This document shows positions 22,923 through 36,866 of a stretch of DNA of 64,000 bases, one piece after another. Origin of the DNA: Trichoplax sp. H2. Taxonomy: Eukaryota; Placozoa; Uniplacotomia; Trichoplacea. The notes under the pieces are model-generated. The model was not told the origin of the DNA, did no database searches, and saw only the letters and a program-made list of their open reading frames with translations. Every line of letters begins with the position of its first letter. Positions within the stretch are counted from its first letter, which is position 1. The DNA lies in assembly GCA_003344405.1 (NCBI GenBank), contig NOWV01000252.1, forward strand, positions 25,147-89,146, given 5' to 3'. The position numbers were made by a program, and so were the translations under genes.

Positions 22923-23948
22923 AAAAATTACATATATAATAGTAGCACAATAATTTCTGCAATTTATCATATACTTATGGCTGTATTGCACGGGTTGCTA
23001 GCCCTAGGTTCGTAATCCGTCACCTCAAAATTCTAAGTTGTTAAAATCGAGAAAATCCCTAAGGCGACACAAAATAGTCAACACCGTATTATTGACTTCT
23101 AACAGTTAAGTTTTTTTAACGTCCGTGTGTCTTACGTTAGCGAAGAATTCCAATTTCATCGCCTCATAATAGCAGTCGAAATGGCTAAGATAAACCGGAT
23201 AATCGACTTAGCCTCCACGATACTATACAATTTTACAAATTATCATCAATTGCTCCTCTACATAAGAGTCATCAATCACATTAGTGCAGTGCTGAATAAC
23301 AGTACCTAATATGGCTATCAGCTACGGCATTATATAGTTCTTTTATTTATAGATAATTTCATCGGATGTTCGTGTATTTAAACAATTGGTTTTTCTTTTA
23401 TGAGAGTCTTTTCTGCTATATTTTAGAAAGAGCCCATTATGAAATATTTGCTGCAAAACGTAAAAATAGTCTATAAAATTTTTTATTAAATGCGGTACTA
23501 CCTTAACTATGAGCTTCCTGGCGTTAACCGTTAATCGGTGAAATAAGAACGACATTAAGATACTTGACTTTTATCCGAACAATTTACGGAAACATAGATT
23601 CTATAGCTTTAATTAAAAATAAAATCTTCATCTATAACACCTTTAAAGTTCCATGCATAAATTCAGTATCAAATTCGATTAGTAGATTCTCCAATATTTT
23701 AAACTGTGGCACATACATAGTAATCATATAAAATAGTTCGTAAAATTTATCTAATAATAATTCCTCTTATCGTATTAAACAATTGCACGAGATGCTAATG
23801 GTACTCGGTACAGGTTTAATTTAGAAATCCACGACATGAGAATAAAGTCGACTGTTTTTGCCTTAAACTATCTCTCGTAGTATACCACATATTGGATCTC
23901 AATCCGATGCATTTATTTTACAATTTCATTGTATTCCTGTAATTTTAA
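22923..23948. other. spacer before the first class A GPCR
   Basis: No gene is supported. Small open frames at 23127-23309 (+) and 23343-23555 (-) have no recognisable domain. Confidence 0.4.
23912..23917 (-). promoter_or_regulatory. AATAAA polyadenylation signal
   Basis: AATAAA on the - strand, about 32 bp past the stop of the GPCR at 23949-24896. Spacing is right for a compact 3' UTR. Confidence 0.5.
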
Positions 23949-24896
23949 TTATGAAACTAATGATAAGGGATCATAGTAGCACTTTTTAAACCGATTAATG
24001 AATTCCCTTTTAATATCTAAATTAAAAGCGATGGAAAATATAGGATGCAATATAATATATATCATCGATACTACCCGAGCTATCATTACCGGTAAGACTA
24101 GAGTAGAATTCCGAGTTGAAATTAAATAAATATATAAAACAACAAATGGAAAGAACGCAATGAATGACACACCTAGAATAGCTCCCATTTGACATATAGA
24201 TTTTCTACGATTTAATACACGGTAATTAATTGGATTTCCTTGACTACTGGATATAGAAGATGGCCACAACTTTAGTGAAAATAAACCTGTTTTACAAATA
24301 ACTGCTATATGGATCAAAATAGCTAAAATTGGTGGAAAGATGAGCATTAATGGTAATATGCAAACATTGTAAAGGACATTTTTATAAAATTCTATAGACC
24401 AAGAAATGCAGTCTTTCCCGGTCACAGAAAGATCAATTATCAACGGTAAATAAGTAACGCAAACGGGAATAGACCAAATTATCGTTAAAACTACGATCAT
24501 GTTTCTCTTTATAACGAATCTTTGGTATTTAAATGGATGAGTAACGGCATAGTATCGCTCAGTACTTATAGCAGCTACATGTATATTTATAGCACCCATC
24601 AAACATATCTCGGAGGGTTTTCCAAAAATGCAAGTAACCAAGTATCGGCGAAGTGGCTCAACAGTAAATGTAGATATTAATTCAGTTGAAATCAATAACA
24701 AAGATAGCACAGTAGTAGCTATACAACTACTATATATAATAGCCTTAGAGGATTCTCTTAAAGATGCCGTAGTCATAAACAGATAAAGTAGTAATGCATT
24801 TGGAATGAGCGATAGGCTTGCCACGATCGTTGATCCTTGAGAGATTGAAATAGGCAGCGTAATATTGTAGATATGTAGAATAAAATACTGATCCAT
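23949..24896 (-). CDS. intronless class A GPCR, divergent HP-type subfamily (315 aa)
   Basis: This is a seven-helix receptor in one exon with an ATG at 24896. An N-glycosylation site NIT lies at residues 11-13. TM1 carries PN (32-33), TM3 ends in ERY (113-115) followed by HPFKYQR, and TM4 has W141. The likely TM3-ECL2 disulfide is C89-C163, TM6 has AFFPF (247-251), and TM7 has HPIFSIAF (284-291) instead of NPxxY. The TM2 position that is normally Asp is Thr (about residue 61). This resembles the receptors at 30038, 45866 and 55535. ICL3 is moderate, with a Ser-rich SSISSSQ. The ligand is unknown. Loss of both sodium-site residues while the E/DRY Arg is kept suggests altered activation rather than decay, because the frame is intact. 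Confidence 0.88.
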   Translation of the reverse strand: MDQYFILHIYNITLPISISQGSTIVASLSLIPNALLLYLFMTTASLRESSKAIIYSSCIATTVLSLLLISTELISTFTVEPLRRYLVTCIFGKPSEICLMGAINIHVAAISTERYYAVTHPFKYQRFVIKRNMIVVLTIIWSIPVCVTYLPLIIDLSVTGKDCISWSIEFYKNVLYNVCILPLMLIFPPILAILIHIAVICKTGLFSLKLWPSSISSSQGNPINYRVLNRRKSICQMGAILGVSFIAFFPFVVLYIYLISTRNSTLVLPVMIARVVSMIYIILHPIFSIAFNLDIKREFINRFKKCYYDPLSLVS

Positions 24897-27800
24897 AGTC
24901 TATTGAACTTATAAGCAGTTAAGATATGAACGAGATCTTCTTCAAATCAATTACTTTTAGTATATTACCGAAGATTTTACTTGATGATTATCGAAATAAT
25001 CTAAAAAGCGACGTAAAGAAGCTTGAGTCATCTAATATATATCGAAATTTATCTACATGAAATATCTATGAAATGATTCTTTTAAGGGCCAGCTGATGTA
25101 CATGCATTGCTTTTAAATAACTACAATCGGTAACCAAAAATTCCAAAAGGAGGATGGAGTATATTACATCTCGAGTTATCGCTATAGCTTCTGCTAACCA
25201 ACAGCAAATCTAAATTCGAATTGTGAAATTAACATATATAAATTTTTTACTAGAGTTAAATAAGTAGTAAATAAAATTACTCAGAAATTACAAATTAACA
25301 CAAACTTAAAGGCTCTAAGCAGTCATCATTCTATTATAACAGTGATATTAAGTATCGTAAATGAAAATCATTCGAAACATATGAGTAATCATTATGCAGA
25401 CTAAAGCCATTAGTAAAGCTTATCAATAAAATGATAAATACTTTACATCGATACCGGTATTGTAAAAAATATGGAATGAACAGTATACAGTACGTGCGAC
25501 TTAATCCCAAATAATTTCTATGTTTTATTAAAGATAACTGTCACAACAGTAAAAGTTAAGATTATCACAACTCAAATAATGAAATCATTTTCTAGCTTGT
25601 GCATTTTAAAATTTCAGCAAACTTTTAGACTAAAGTAATCGATTAATTATCTATAATATGATCGATGACCACCTAAAAAATAATGGAAATTTATTTTTCT
25701 TGATCGCGATACCACTTTACCAACAGTACTTGAATTTAAAGAATAAAAAAAACTAAAATTTAGTAAAAGTTATTGTTGATCTTGGATTATAAATCTTATA
25801 ACGTAAAAATTTGGAGGCATTTTCGATGAGTTTACGTTAAATTTAATTTTTGTTTACATTTAATTGCTGCACAAAATATTCTAATGTGACATTTGGTTTT
25901 GATAAGACTATGAGACTTTACTTAAAGCAGGAGAAGCAGTTTCAAATTAACAAAAAAGAATTACTATAGACTCAAAGATTGTTTAATTTTGAGTTTGACC
26001 TTAAGTTTACCTTTAATATTTATCATGTTATTTACTCCGAGGTGGAAATCTAAACGACAACTTCGGCAATCTGTGGTACAATTTTAAACCTGTTTCATTT
26101 TAATATAGTAATGAGATCTTCTTCCATACTTCAATTAATTATATCAAACTAGACAGCTGCACCAAAATACAGTGGAAAAAGACACGGAAATCATCACCAA
26201 TAGGAAAAAATAATCTTATTTTATAATAAGCAGCAGTGAATCTATCTAAACCTGAAAGCTAACGTTGAACGTCATTTCAATTAAATAGATATCTACAGTA
26301 GCAGATTTCTTTTATAAGCGAATTTGTATCGTAATAAAAGTGATACTATTTGAATGATGTACTCTTCTATAGTCTAAAATGACACCTAATATTGATGCAA
26401 ATTAATGCAATAATAATCGAAAAATTTTTTGACCAGCTAGTGCTTTAGCCATCATTTCAAAGAGGTAAATGTTGCAATCAATATATATTTCGTCTAATTA
26501 TAGTTATCCCTCCTTAAATCTGGTTGCTTTTATGTAAATTAAGAGATGATTTTAGAATTTACACGACGTCAAAGTTATCTAAGATCAGCATGTTATAAGA
26601 TTCACAAATTTAGTAAAAGCTTTAGAAAAATCATACCAATCAAGAGTTGAATAACGAAATCGCCTTGCAATACTCTATTTCCTAATTTGAATTAATCAAC
26701 ACTTACAGTAAATAATTTGGTTTAAGGCAGTTAATTAAATGAGTATTATTGCACAGGCAGTTCGATCGAAGCAGTAAAAATATCATTTACATTAAAGGAT
26801 ACTATCGGTTTGCCAGCGTAAGATCAAACAATTTTAACGCTAGGTTGAGGTATTCATAAAATAATTCGCTAAATATTCTAATCGTAAACAGACTTAGTGT
26901 GAACAGCCATGAGCATAATAATAAATCAGAAGACATACCTAGTACAAGGACATACGGAGCAAATGCTGAACTAATTTTGAAATAGATTCCTTAAAATCTA
27001 AAATCAATTTGGTGGTAATTTTGTAGGCTTCAATGGATGACAAGGTATCATCAGTAAAGAAACCCAAAAGCATTTTATTTAATAATATTGATTGAAAGTG
27101 ATTTTTTAACTATCTCATGGTGGATCTTAATTGTTTCTACTGTAACAAATCTATTGTTTCAGAATTTTCCTTATCAATTCATCTATGTGTTTTGTCTTAG
27201 TTTTATCTTTTTCGTCTAAATAATAGAACATTATAAGCTTTGCAGATGTATAATAGAATAATATTAAATTTTTTCAATTCACTTCATAACCCGTTATCTA
27301 CACTTTTCAAGCATGCTATTAACTCTAATTATGAGGATGCATATTCCATTAAGATAGGTTTTGACTAGGATTATTTACAGATGACAGATTTTGCTCAGCC
27401 TAATAAAGCTTTCTGAAGAAAAATTACCCTCAAATTGGAGTAAATTCATGACAGTATAGCGGTTTAAAATCATCCTATGAGTACTATAACTGTTACAGCG
27501 TACAATATTCTAGAATTGGCACTTTACTTTCACCCTTCACAGTTCTTTAATTAACAAAGTTCGAAAGCTTAATCGGCATTCTAAGTATCATGATCCTTTA
27601 TTGTACTTTGCTCGGTATTTGGAGGACAATTATCTTATTCAAGTCTACAATAGATAAATTCCGTGTTACTCTTTAATTTAACTTCCCAATAAGACCTTGT
27701 CAGATTAAAAGTGCAACTTGAACTACAGTTAAACTGACTTTAATTTTAATAGATCTCTTAGTATAGAAGTTGCGATGAACTGCAACCACTTCTCTAATCG

Positions 27801-30037
27801 AACAGACTCATACTTACAACTCTAAAAAATTTTAAGGTAAATTCAACTCCAATTAATTGCTGGCATATTTAACTATCTGTATTATATTAAATTATAGCAA
27901 CTAGAGACTGATAAATTTACCGTAAGTTATTTAGCAGGCGCCATAGAGTGAAAAAACTGTTATATAGAATAATACGAACGGTCTTGTAATATCTTATTTG
28001 AAATTACGATTTCGTATGGTATTTTTCGTACTTAATTAAATTAATTAATTTAGAAGTAATACAGAAATATCATTTTTATAGTAATGAAAAAGCATCAGTA
28101 ATTTATTCTATATTTCCATTAGTATATGGTTTTAATCATTTTACCTATAAGTACAAGACCGAATACCTGGAGAAACAATTTCTTTCTTCGCTACTTTTTA
28201 ATGTAACCGAAGTTATACTAATTCTCCTAAAGAAATTCAATTGAAGCCAGATATTGTGATTAACCTAATTCTTTCTCCTATATATAAGCTTTCATATATT
28301 GAGCTTTTTTAATATTGTAATATTTTAGCTTAATAATCTTTTTTCTAGTAATTTTTTAACAGGCAAAGTTTTAAGTAAACTAGCTGGAATACATGAACCT
28401 AAATGCTCATCTCTTGTAACATTAATTAACAATTTTAACTGTTCTATTTTCTCTATTATGTAGCGATTGCATTCTAATGCAAGTGAATTCAGCCTATCTA
28501 CACTAAATGTTAAATAAATATTTTACATAAAGGCTAATAAATTTCGCTAGTTTTTGATTCGATACCTTCCCTGTAATAGAAATGATAAGAATCCTTTTCG
28601 GTAGCTTGATTATGTTCGCTATATTTTTTTATATAAATCACAGCTATGCAATCAAACTTTCTTCGTGATTCAGTATTACCCTAGACATCGTAGCGAAGCA
28701 GTTTATCTTTTAGTAGAAACTTCCAGGAACTCTTAGAATGAGACTGCAGAATGCCAAATTTTACTCCAAACAATAAATTCATTCTATGCTTATTATATAT
28801 TTGCAACTTTAAGAAATAATGTTCAATTTTAGATTTCACGAAAAGTGGCAGCATATCCAGCAATTTCATTGAAAATCAGCAAGGGAATCATCTTTTGAAC
28901 TATTTAACAAAACTGCAAGTCACTCTTTACGAGCTCAATCCTTCCTAAACATAAGATGAATCTGACCACTTCAATCGAAATACAGCATTAATTCACTAAT
29001 GAATACGATCATTGTGACGAAGGCCTTTATTCTCTTTGAGATTTACAACAGTATAATTTAGATCAATTCTTGAATTATCTGCAAATAGTTTTACACATTA
29101 GATTTCGTCAAATTTTAGAAGTTTCTTTTAATTATCAATAGCTTTATTATATAATAAATGACGGTAATCAAATTTTTAGGGAAGTTCACTTAAAGAACCG
29201 GTCTAAAACTGACCAACTCAACATAAAGCTACGTCTATAATAATATCTGAAATATTGTTGATTTCCACTTCTGTATATCCTTTAAGCGTCATACTAGACT
29301 GTCGGTGAGGGTATTCTCTTCCATATTATCCGTACAATCTGTCAATCACCCGTAATCTTGCTTTAGATCATAACACCAGCCAATATCGAATGCATGTTCA
29401 TAAAACTTAACACATTTGATAACTGCTAATCTAAATGGGAACTTCTGATCACAAATATCTTCTTGGCCATTACAAAATTTATGCTATTATATCACTTACT
29501 TTTTTTAGTTTAGTTACAGAAGCTATATACATGTATATCGAATTTGATCCATTTAAAAGATCGATCAGCAATTGACAATAAGCAATGTCTTTCTTTTGTC
29601 ATATAAATGTGCGGGCTTACACAACACTTCCGATCCAAAGGGTCATAAAAGGAACTATACTTTACTCATTTATAATATGTTAGACAAGCGTATTTACGAT
29701 AAGCGCAATATATTATTTCTATCTACTTAATCGTTAAAATTAAAAGATAATATTTTATTCTTACTTATGCTAAATATATAAATTTTGTATCGCATTTAGC
29801 ATCATTGTACACTGTTAAAGGGATAATTTATAGGAAGGACAAATACGGGTGATAAGTTTCTCGAATAAATTATGCTGCCAACAATGTCATATCTAGCGAT
29901 AATGACTAGTTCAATTAAAATAATAATGTTCAACATATCATGTACTATATGAGCTTACGAGCTCAAACTCCAACAGAAAACAGTTATAGTAGATTAGAAC
30001 TAGATGAGCATATTTCTCATATTTTTTTCGTTCAGCA
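24897..30037. other. 5.1-kb spacer without a recognisable gene
   Basis: Very AT-rich. I searched for LRR-type or GPCR-type exons on both strands and found none that are convincing. Open frames are short, such as 28681-28869 (-), and lack motifs. Confidence 0.4.
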
Positions 30038-30982
30038 TTACTTCCATTGGCAATAAATATTCTTACACATCTTTAAAAACTCGACCTTAATTGCAGATCT
30101 AAATGCAATTGCAAGTACGGGATGAAATATCATATACGTAATGCAAAACTGTGTAGCAACGTACGTTGGTAAAACAAGATCAGGTTGCAAAGAGACAACC
30201 ATGAGCGTATATAAGACATAAAATGGAATAAAGGCAATCATGTAAATACTTATAATCAATACCATTTGAAGAATTGCTTTCCTGTGTAAAAGTATTAATT
30301 TGTATGGAGATAAATAACATAGCTCATAATTTGCCGTTGTTTCTAGGCAAGTTTTATGCTGTAATGAACAAATTCTTTGAATAATAACCGAGTAACTCAG
30401 GAAAGTAATCACTAAAGGTAAGAAAACTACAATCGGCAATAAAATGAAATCTATATGATGAGAAACTCCTTCTAAATCGTACCAACCACTGCATTTACTA
30501 CCATGAACAGAAATATTTACTATAAAAGGTACAAGTATGCTACAAATTGGGATAATCCAACAAAGAATTAGTAAGATCATGATATTATAGCAAGTAGCGA
30601 GACGTTGGTATTTAAATGGATAGACTATCGAGTAAAGTCTTTCTAAACTTATTAAGCAAGTATGAATGTTAAAGATACCAACACATGTCAGTTCGCATGG
30701 TTGACCAGATATGCAATTAATAATCTCCCGTATTTCATTTTTTTCGATACTGATCGAAGCAGCCGTATTAAAGAAAATTAGCAATACCATAAGCAATACA
30801 GATGCACAACTGCTGCAGAGAATAGCATTAGTCGGTGTTCTTAGCTGACTCTTCGCCAAAATAAAGGCAATACAGAATAAATTTGTTATGAGTGCTGCAA
30901 TTGATATAATAGCAGCCACTAAATATGTAACAGAACTTGAAACTTCTGTTCGGTTATTAAACTCCTGACTCGATAAGTTCAT
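30038..30982 (-). CDS. intronless class A GPCR, divergent HP-type subfamily (314 aa)
   Basis: Single exon with an ATG at 30982. N-terminal sequons are NLS (2-4) and NRT (10-12). TM1 has TN (33-34), and LRTPTN (47-52) leads into TM2, where the usual Asp is Val (about residue 62). TM3 ends ISLERLYSIVYPFKYQR, with ERL at 114-116. C90 and C164 probably form the ECL2 disulfide. TM6 reads AFIPF and TM7 HPVLAIAF (287-294). The tail is very short (about 20 residues) with cysteines (MCKNIYCQWK) that could be lipidated, as is common after helix 8; this is inference. It is closest in pattern to the gene at 45866. Ligand and G-protein class are unknown. Confidence 0.9.
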   Translation of the reverse strand: MNLSSQEFNNRTEVSSSVTYLVAAIISIAALITNLFCIAFILAKSQLRTPTNAILCSSCASVLLMVLLIFFNTAASISIEKNEIREIINCISGQPCELTCVGIFNIHTCLISLERLYSIVYPFKYQRLATCYNIMILLILCWIIPICSILVPFIVNISVHGSKCSGWYDLEGVSHHIDFILLPIVVFLPLVITFLSYSVIIQRICSLQHKTCLETTANYELCYLSPYKLILLHRKAILQMVLIISIYMIAFIPFYVLYTLMVVSLQPDLVLPTYVATQFCITYMIFHPVLAIAFRSAIKVEFLKMCKNIYCQWK

Positions 30983-31923
30983 ATTTTATAAAGGTAATCG
31001 AAACTTATTTTTTGAAAGCTCGTCAGCAATCGAACTGATAGTAAAATAACCTAAAAGGACGTAAGGAAAGTAATGGAATTAGAAATATTCAATCCGATAA
31101 TCTTAAAATTTACGTACGGTATCCACAGAGACTATCTAAGAGTAACCTGAGATTGCCTCCGCATAAAGGTTTATATGACCATAAATCTAGTAAGTTTGTA
31201 AGTTAACTTTTGTATTCTGTTATGTTACGAAAAGTGTTTAACACTCATAAGAATATCAAAAGTGATACAACAGCTGTTAAAATCAATTACTTCAACATTA
31301 TAGCCTCTACTAACGGAATTATATAAAATTGGAGCATCATTTATGATTAGGATGTGATGAATTTTCAATAAATAATAATAATGCTTAGTGCACAATATTG
31401 CAATAGTGCACAATAGTTCATTCTTTATATAATAGAGATTTTTAAGAAACAGTGGCACCAAATTTACGATAGCAGGTAACCCTTAGCAGCCCTGACGAAA
31501 ATGATAGAACATTTGACCATAAGAATACATTATGCAACTGATAAACTGTTATCTTACAACATCAAATATGCCATAAGGCTAATATCAAAATAAATCTGTT
31601 ATTTTTGTAGATACTGCCATTACTTTGATATCTAATTTACTATACTTCTATTTTAATTTATTAAATCTGATAAAATATAACTTAATTCTCTAATCAGAGC
31701 TTACCGGGAAATTTCAATAATATTTTTCGTAACAAACTTTACAGTAAAGCTATCTTACAGAAAAAATAAATTAAGCGTGTAAATTATCTATAAAGTACCC
31801 ATCAATCAGAGAATAAGCAAGATTCTTATGACAAATATTGTTTTCGTCATTTCCGTTCAGCTAGTAACCATTTCATTCGTTACAATGATTGTAGTACGAT
31901 GAAATCGTATTGGGTAACCCTGT

Positions 31924-32557
31924 TGTTACAGTGTAATACACTGTAATATCGAGATCATAGTAGAAACATCCACGTTAGGATAATTTTGTTGATTTACCCT
32001 TATATAAAGAGTTTTTTATTTAGATATGTGATATTTAAATATAACACTAGCTTTTATAGCGATATATACAACCTATTGAAATTAGAAGTTTAATTAGGAA
32101 ATTGAGAATAATATTCTTACAATTCAAATCCTTGTGATTGAAACTTATTTATGATAGATTGTGGATTATCGTAGAAATGTTTTGTGAGAGGACATATTGT
32201 AATCTGACAATTTTATATTAGTCATTCGATATCTATGTTCGTAAATACTGTTGTCTTCATTAGATAGCGGCAGATAAAATTAGCTTTTGATTCATTATCA
32301 GGTTTCAACGGTAATATTGCTAACTAGGGTGTCTTTGCTATTGTAAAAGAGTAAATAAATGCGATAAATCGTATGATTAAGTTAGCTCTTATGATTAGTG
32401 TTTAACGTAAGATACGAGGCATCGAAGTCTTTTTGTAGTCTACTAGTATAGGAAAAGTGTTCCTGAAAGAGTAGATACGGCTTCCTGATACGTGATTCAG
32501 GGAATCGACTGATTGATCGTGCATTACGTTATCTTGTTGCAAAGTTGTTTTGTAACA
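31924..32557 (+). mobile_element. solo LTR, family 1, most complete copy
   Basis: Starts TGTTACAGTG and ends TTTTGTAACA, 634 bp. Flanking pentamers are CCTGT and CCAGT (4 of 5 identical), fitting a 5-bp target duplication with one later mutation. It aligns along its length with 5769-6396 and over both ends with 8946-9622. The inverted fragment at 63755-64000 is a further copy. Confidence 0.7.
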
Positions 32558-35500
32558 CCAGTATCATTAATACTGAATACCGAATGTGTCGTCTCTAATT
32601 TATATCAGCATTATGATGCATTACTTGTCGTAAATGATACGTATTTGGATTCAGTACTGATTTAAGCAATGGTAAAATTTATAAAGACTCTACTTCAATA
32701 AGAATCATCTTCAGTCTATAATACTAATTCTCAATCTTTATCAAACCGTAGTAACGAATATTATTGTTGAAAGTAAAAGTTATGTGAAGTAGTGGTTATG
32801 ATATAATTTGCCATAAGCCAATTATGTTTTCCTCTTTGTTATTGAAAATTACGGTAAAAACGCCTATTGCTGAAAGAGTTTAAGTTGCTTTATTCATTTT
32901 TACGGAATGAAATGTTTTCAAACTATCGTCCATGAAAGTGGAAGGTACCGTATGAGAAAAAGGTAGGGAATAAAAATCTTTTGATTATCTTAGAGCTTAT
33001 CAGGCATTTCCGAGTCAAATTAGAACTTGGAGCATAAATAACAATATTTTTATCTTATCAGTCAATGATCTACATCATTAAGGCAAAAATTTTCACTTAC
33101 CGGCTCGCTATCTTGCCTTAAAGTACTTGAATGAAAGATTTATCCGCCGCTATCCAAGATCTGATTAATATACAACGAACCCAGGGAAAGCCAATTAATT
33201 GCAGGGTAATGTAGCCAAGGTTTACAACGCTATCTAAAGGGAAAGTAACCAAAAGAAATCTTGTAGTTTCTGAAATTGCGATTTTTATGAAAATATATTT
33301 TATCCAAATTTAGCTAGTGTAGTAGTGTAATTAAAATAGCTAAGTGCTAATATACAGTGTAAATAGTTAAATAAATTTATTCCGATGAGTGACTGCTATC
33401 GCTACAGACCTATAACAGAAATTTTCAGTTAGTTGCTGAGCTATCAACATTAGTTTGGGTAGTAATTAAACACGCATTAGAAATAATAGGACAAAATATA
33501 TCCATTATAGTCAACTGACACAAATAATGCACATAAACATGTCATGTAGCTAATCGTATAATTCGCACTTTTAAGAATTACTCCTTCGATCTTGAAAGTA
33601 TATGACCGTCAAATAATTTGTAGCTGAACTAAGCTCTAATTGAATTATGATAGATTGGTGGAATAAAAGCGCCAAAGATCGAAAAGTCGTAAAATATTTT
33701 TTACTTAAAAACTTAGAGTTACAAAATTTATATAACTACGTAACGATTTTAAAAAATAAATGAAAGGCCACTCATATTAGAATGTGTATTAAACTTGTAC
33801 ATATGACTGTAAATTTTACCGGGTAAAATTTCTTTATTCATGAAACAAAAATCAATATTTAAATATAGGAACGGCATGGTCATTACCTTCCGGTAGTTTA
33901 CGGTATTCATGCTTATAGCGTACAGATTTTTGCTAAGTTAACATAAGCGATAGCCAATAGAAATGGTAGCCTAAAACGACGAGTACTGGCTCAAAAAGTT
34001 GATAAAAACTTCGATTACAGTGCTATCCTAAATTGTCAGTTTCGATTATCTCACGTATTATTAAATATACCTGTGATTGTTTTTGTTAAGATCTTAAAGT
34101 CGTTTTTAGAAGCCAGATGTTATTTATTTAATCAATTACGTTTAATTGCCCCTCGTGGCTCTCACGTCACGTTACTATAGTTATCTTCCAAGTAATATCT
34201 TCAAATTCGTATAATACACTGTATTGTATCAATCGTCGTGATTAATATAACACCACCTAAAACCATAAAATTTGAGAGAATTTTACTGTTAATAAAATTT
34301 CAGTTCTAAGAATGCTAATATCCTAGTAATAGGATTTTGCGCAAAGGTAAAACATCGGTAATGAAGAGAGAACTCATTGATGCAAATTACAATACTTTTA
34401 TCGTCGATGGCATATCTACTTTAATAGATTTAATATTTATTGATGGGTAAATGATTTAGTATATGAATCGAATTCGTAACAGCGCATATCTATGATAAGT
34501 ACATTCTCCTAACGATTTCTTGAACGGCTACTTACACGATAATTTCCAATAAAAAGACAAAAACTTCTCTAAGATTGTTTAGTTAAACAAAATAGAATTT
34601 TCTGCTTCTAAAACATGACTTCCTTTCATGTCCTCTTTGTATCTCAGTATATTAGCCATACTTAAATATATCAACGTGCATAATTAAGTGGTGTCTCGGG
34701 TCAATTTATGCTACAAGCATTACAACATGAAGAATACTAAATGTAATTGTCGGATCAAAATATTTTATCGAAACGTAAATTCAAATTGGTTATAGTAGCC
34801 CTATGGGTGCACGTTATAATTTTTTGTTTGTAATGACGCAGTATATCGGTATAAAGGGACAGTAGCTAAAACACAAAGTATAGTAGGATACAGTCATTTA
34901 GCCAGATTCAGCCCAACACTGCTGTATAGGAATACTCAGAACATCGTTCCTTACGAACTAATAGATACTAGAAGAGTAGATTTAGAAAGTTAAATCAGTT
35001 GTTAATTTACGAAAGTTAAGAACTAGTTAAGTCTGCAGCATTATACTTGCAATAAAGTGGAGCGTTTGTTAAACCAACTACAAGACTGCAGATTTCTTTG
35101 AACACGTAAATGGGAGTATGTAACAGCGGGCATCTATCTAAAATGCGAACTTAAACGGTTAGGTCAGTAAATTAAAGACGGTTAAGAACTAGTGAAATCG
35201 GCAGCGTTAGACATAGCAAAAAGTATTCATCAAACCAATTATGAGACTATAGATTTCTGTGATAGCTTTAGCCATAGTACCATAAGGGACCCTAAGTAAA
35301 TTTGTAACACATCGTAATATAACAGATGTAGGTGAACATCTATTCCTAAGCATTAATGCTATAAAACGAACTTTAATTACGCAAATATATATATCTTTAA
35401 AGAAATTTACGGTACCTAAAATTAAGATATGTCATTAAATCAATGGCTACATGCCACGAAAGTAATCTTCGTGAAGTATACTTTATTTCTATGTTACTTT

Positions 35501-35649
35501 CTGTATGTGTTTATATCTCAGGAACGTTTTACGATTTCCTTAATTGTAATTTCAGCGGTTCATAGTTGATATCCTTAATTGAGGATCAGATAGACTAAAA
35601 TAGTAATTGCCAACCAGCTAAACTGGACTGTATCTATCACCTTCAAAGT

Positions 35650-36295
35650 TGTTAAGGTTCAAAGGACAATTCCTAAGTTTAGTAGAAATGTCATATTGGG
35701 ATAACTTTATTTGTATCTGTTAAGCTATTAATAAGCAATGATTATCTTAATACTGTTACAGTAAATTTAATAGGATAAGGCTGTATCTAATCCGTACAGA
35801 TAAAATCTCTTTAGATTAATTAATGTGGTTAATTTCTAATAGACAAGGCGACTTGTGTAGTTAAACCAGTTTTAGGTACTGAAACCTATGTAAACGAAGA
35901 GTTCGCCGACAATAAATTAGATTGTGATTTTCTAGTAAGTTTTGAAGGTCTCGCGGGTTATACCGTAGGGTATCTATCTTCGAATACCAGTTGTCTGGTG
36001 TTTCGAATAGCAGCGCTATAGGATACAAATTACTCTTTCAATCCTTTGCAGCAAGTTAGGGCTATTCCTAGCTTGTGATATCACATGATTTAATTATTAG
36101 ACCTGATCAAGTGTAAACCTATACGTAGAGAATTTTAAGATCAATCAACATTTCATATACGGAAAGAAACGATTAATTACGGGAGAAAAAATTATGACCT
36201 ATTTGTAGAGCTGTGTGTAGCTAGTTTTTGTATTAGATCTAATAAAGTTCTAATTTTCTATAAATTCTGAATTTTCGTAATTGGATTTTGTCACA
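35650..36295 (+). mobile_element. diverged LTR-like element (start uncertain)
   Basis: The 3' end (GAGCTGTGTGTAG...AATAAAGTTC...GATTTTGTCACA) matches the ends of the LTRs at 40981-41531 and 57578-58134. The 5' part (TAGTAGAAATGTCATATTGGGATAA) resembles family 1. The start is approximate and no target duplication was found. Confidence 0.4.
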
Positions 36296-36477
36296 CCTTA
36301 TTCTAGCCGAATACAACTACTGCAAGACTTTTAGAATGAGCAATCAGATAATCTAATATCGCTTGCTTTTACACTCTCCGTAGCCTTCACAGCTACAATC
36401 CGCAAAGCAACATTTTGCCTTATTTTACACGTAATCAAATTATTATTTTTGATACTATTTTACTGCTGACCATCAAT

Positions 36478-36558
36478 AGTGCAATACAGTACTGTAGTAA
36501 AAGTACTGTACAGTATTGTAGTGCTGTACCGTACATTTGTATAGTATACAGTACACAG
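36478..36558. repeat. GTACTGTAC-rich palindromic tract
   Basis: Repeated overlapping TACAGTAC/GTACTGTA words, similar to the tract at about 14640-14995, directly upstream of the dispersed repeat at 36557. Confidence 0.6.
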
Positions 36559-36665
36559 TATAAAGTTACTGAACCCTCTGACAGGTCTATCAAATGGTAA
36601 AACTATCTGTTAAATGAGCACATTATCGTAAACCGTCAGCAAAGCGACGGGAGTTTGTACTAGTA
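36557..36665 (+). repeat. dispersed short repeat (copy 2)
   Basis: Nearly identical to about 9070-9176, including ATGAGCACATTATCGT and CAGCAAAGCGACGGGAGTTTG. Confidence 0.7.
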
Positions 36666-36744
36666 CTTCTAAAAAGATCAAAACAAAATGTTACCATAAA
36701 CTACAATTCCATATCTAAGTTATTTTGATGACTGTGACAATGAG

Positions 36745-36866
36745 ATAGAGAGCGTATCGTACTAGTTCTTTTAGACACATATTAATTTTCCTTCCTTATA
36801 AGCTATAATTTACTTATAGCGTGATCCAGTTTGTCGTCTTTTACAATGTCACGCAAATCTACTTCG
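36745..36866 (+). repeat. repeat shared with 40862-40980
   Basis: Shared words include CTAGTTCTTTTAGAC, ATAATTTACTTATA and TTTTACAATGTCAC followed by TCTACTTCGCTG. In the second copy this runs directly into a solo LTR. Confidence 0.6.

Noticed and set aside
33095-33190. Strong - strand donor-like site (CTTACCGG on +)
   Set aside because: All three upstream frames hit stops within a few codons.
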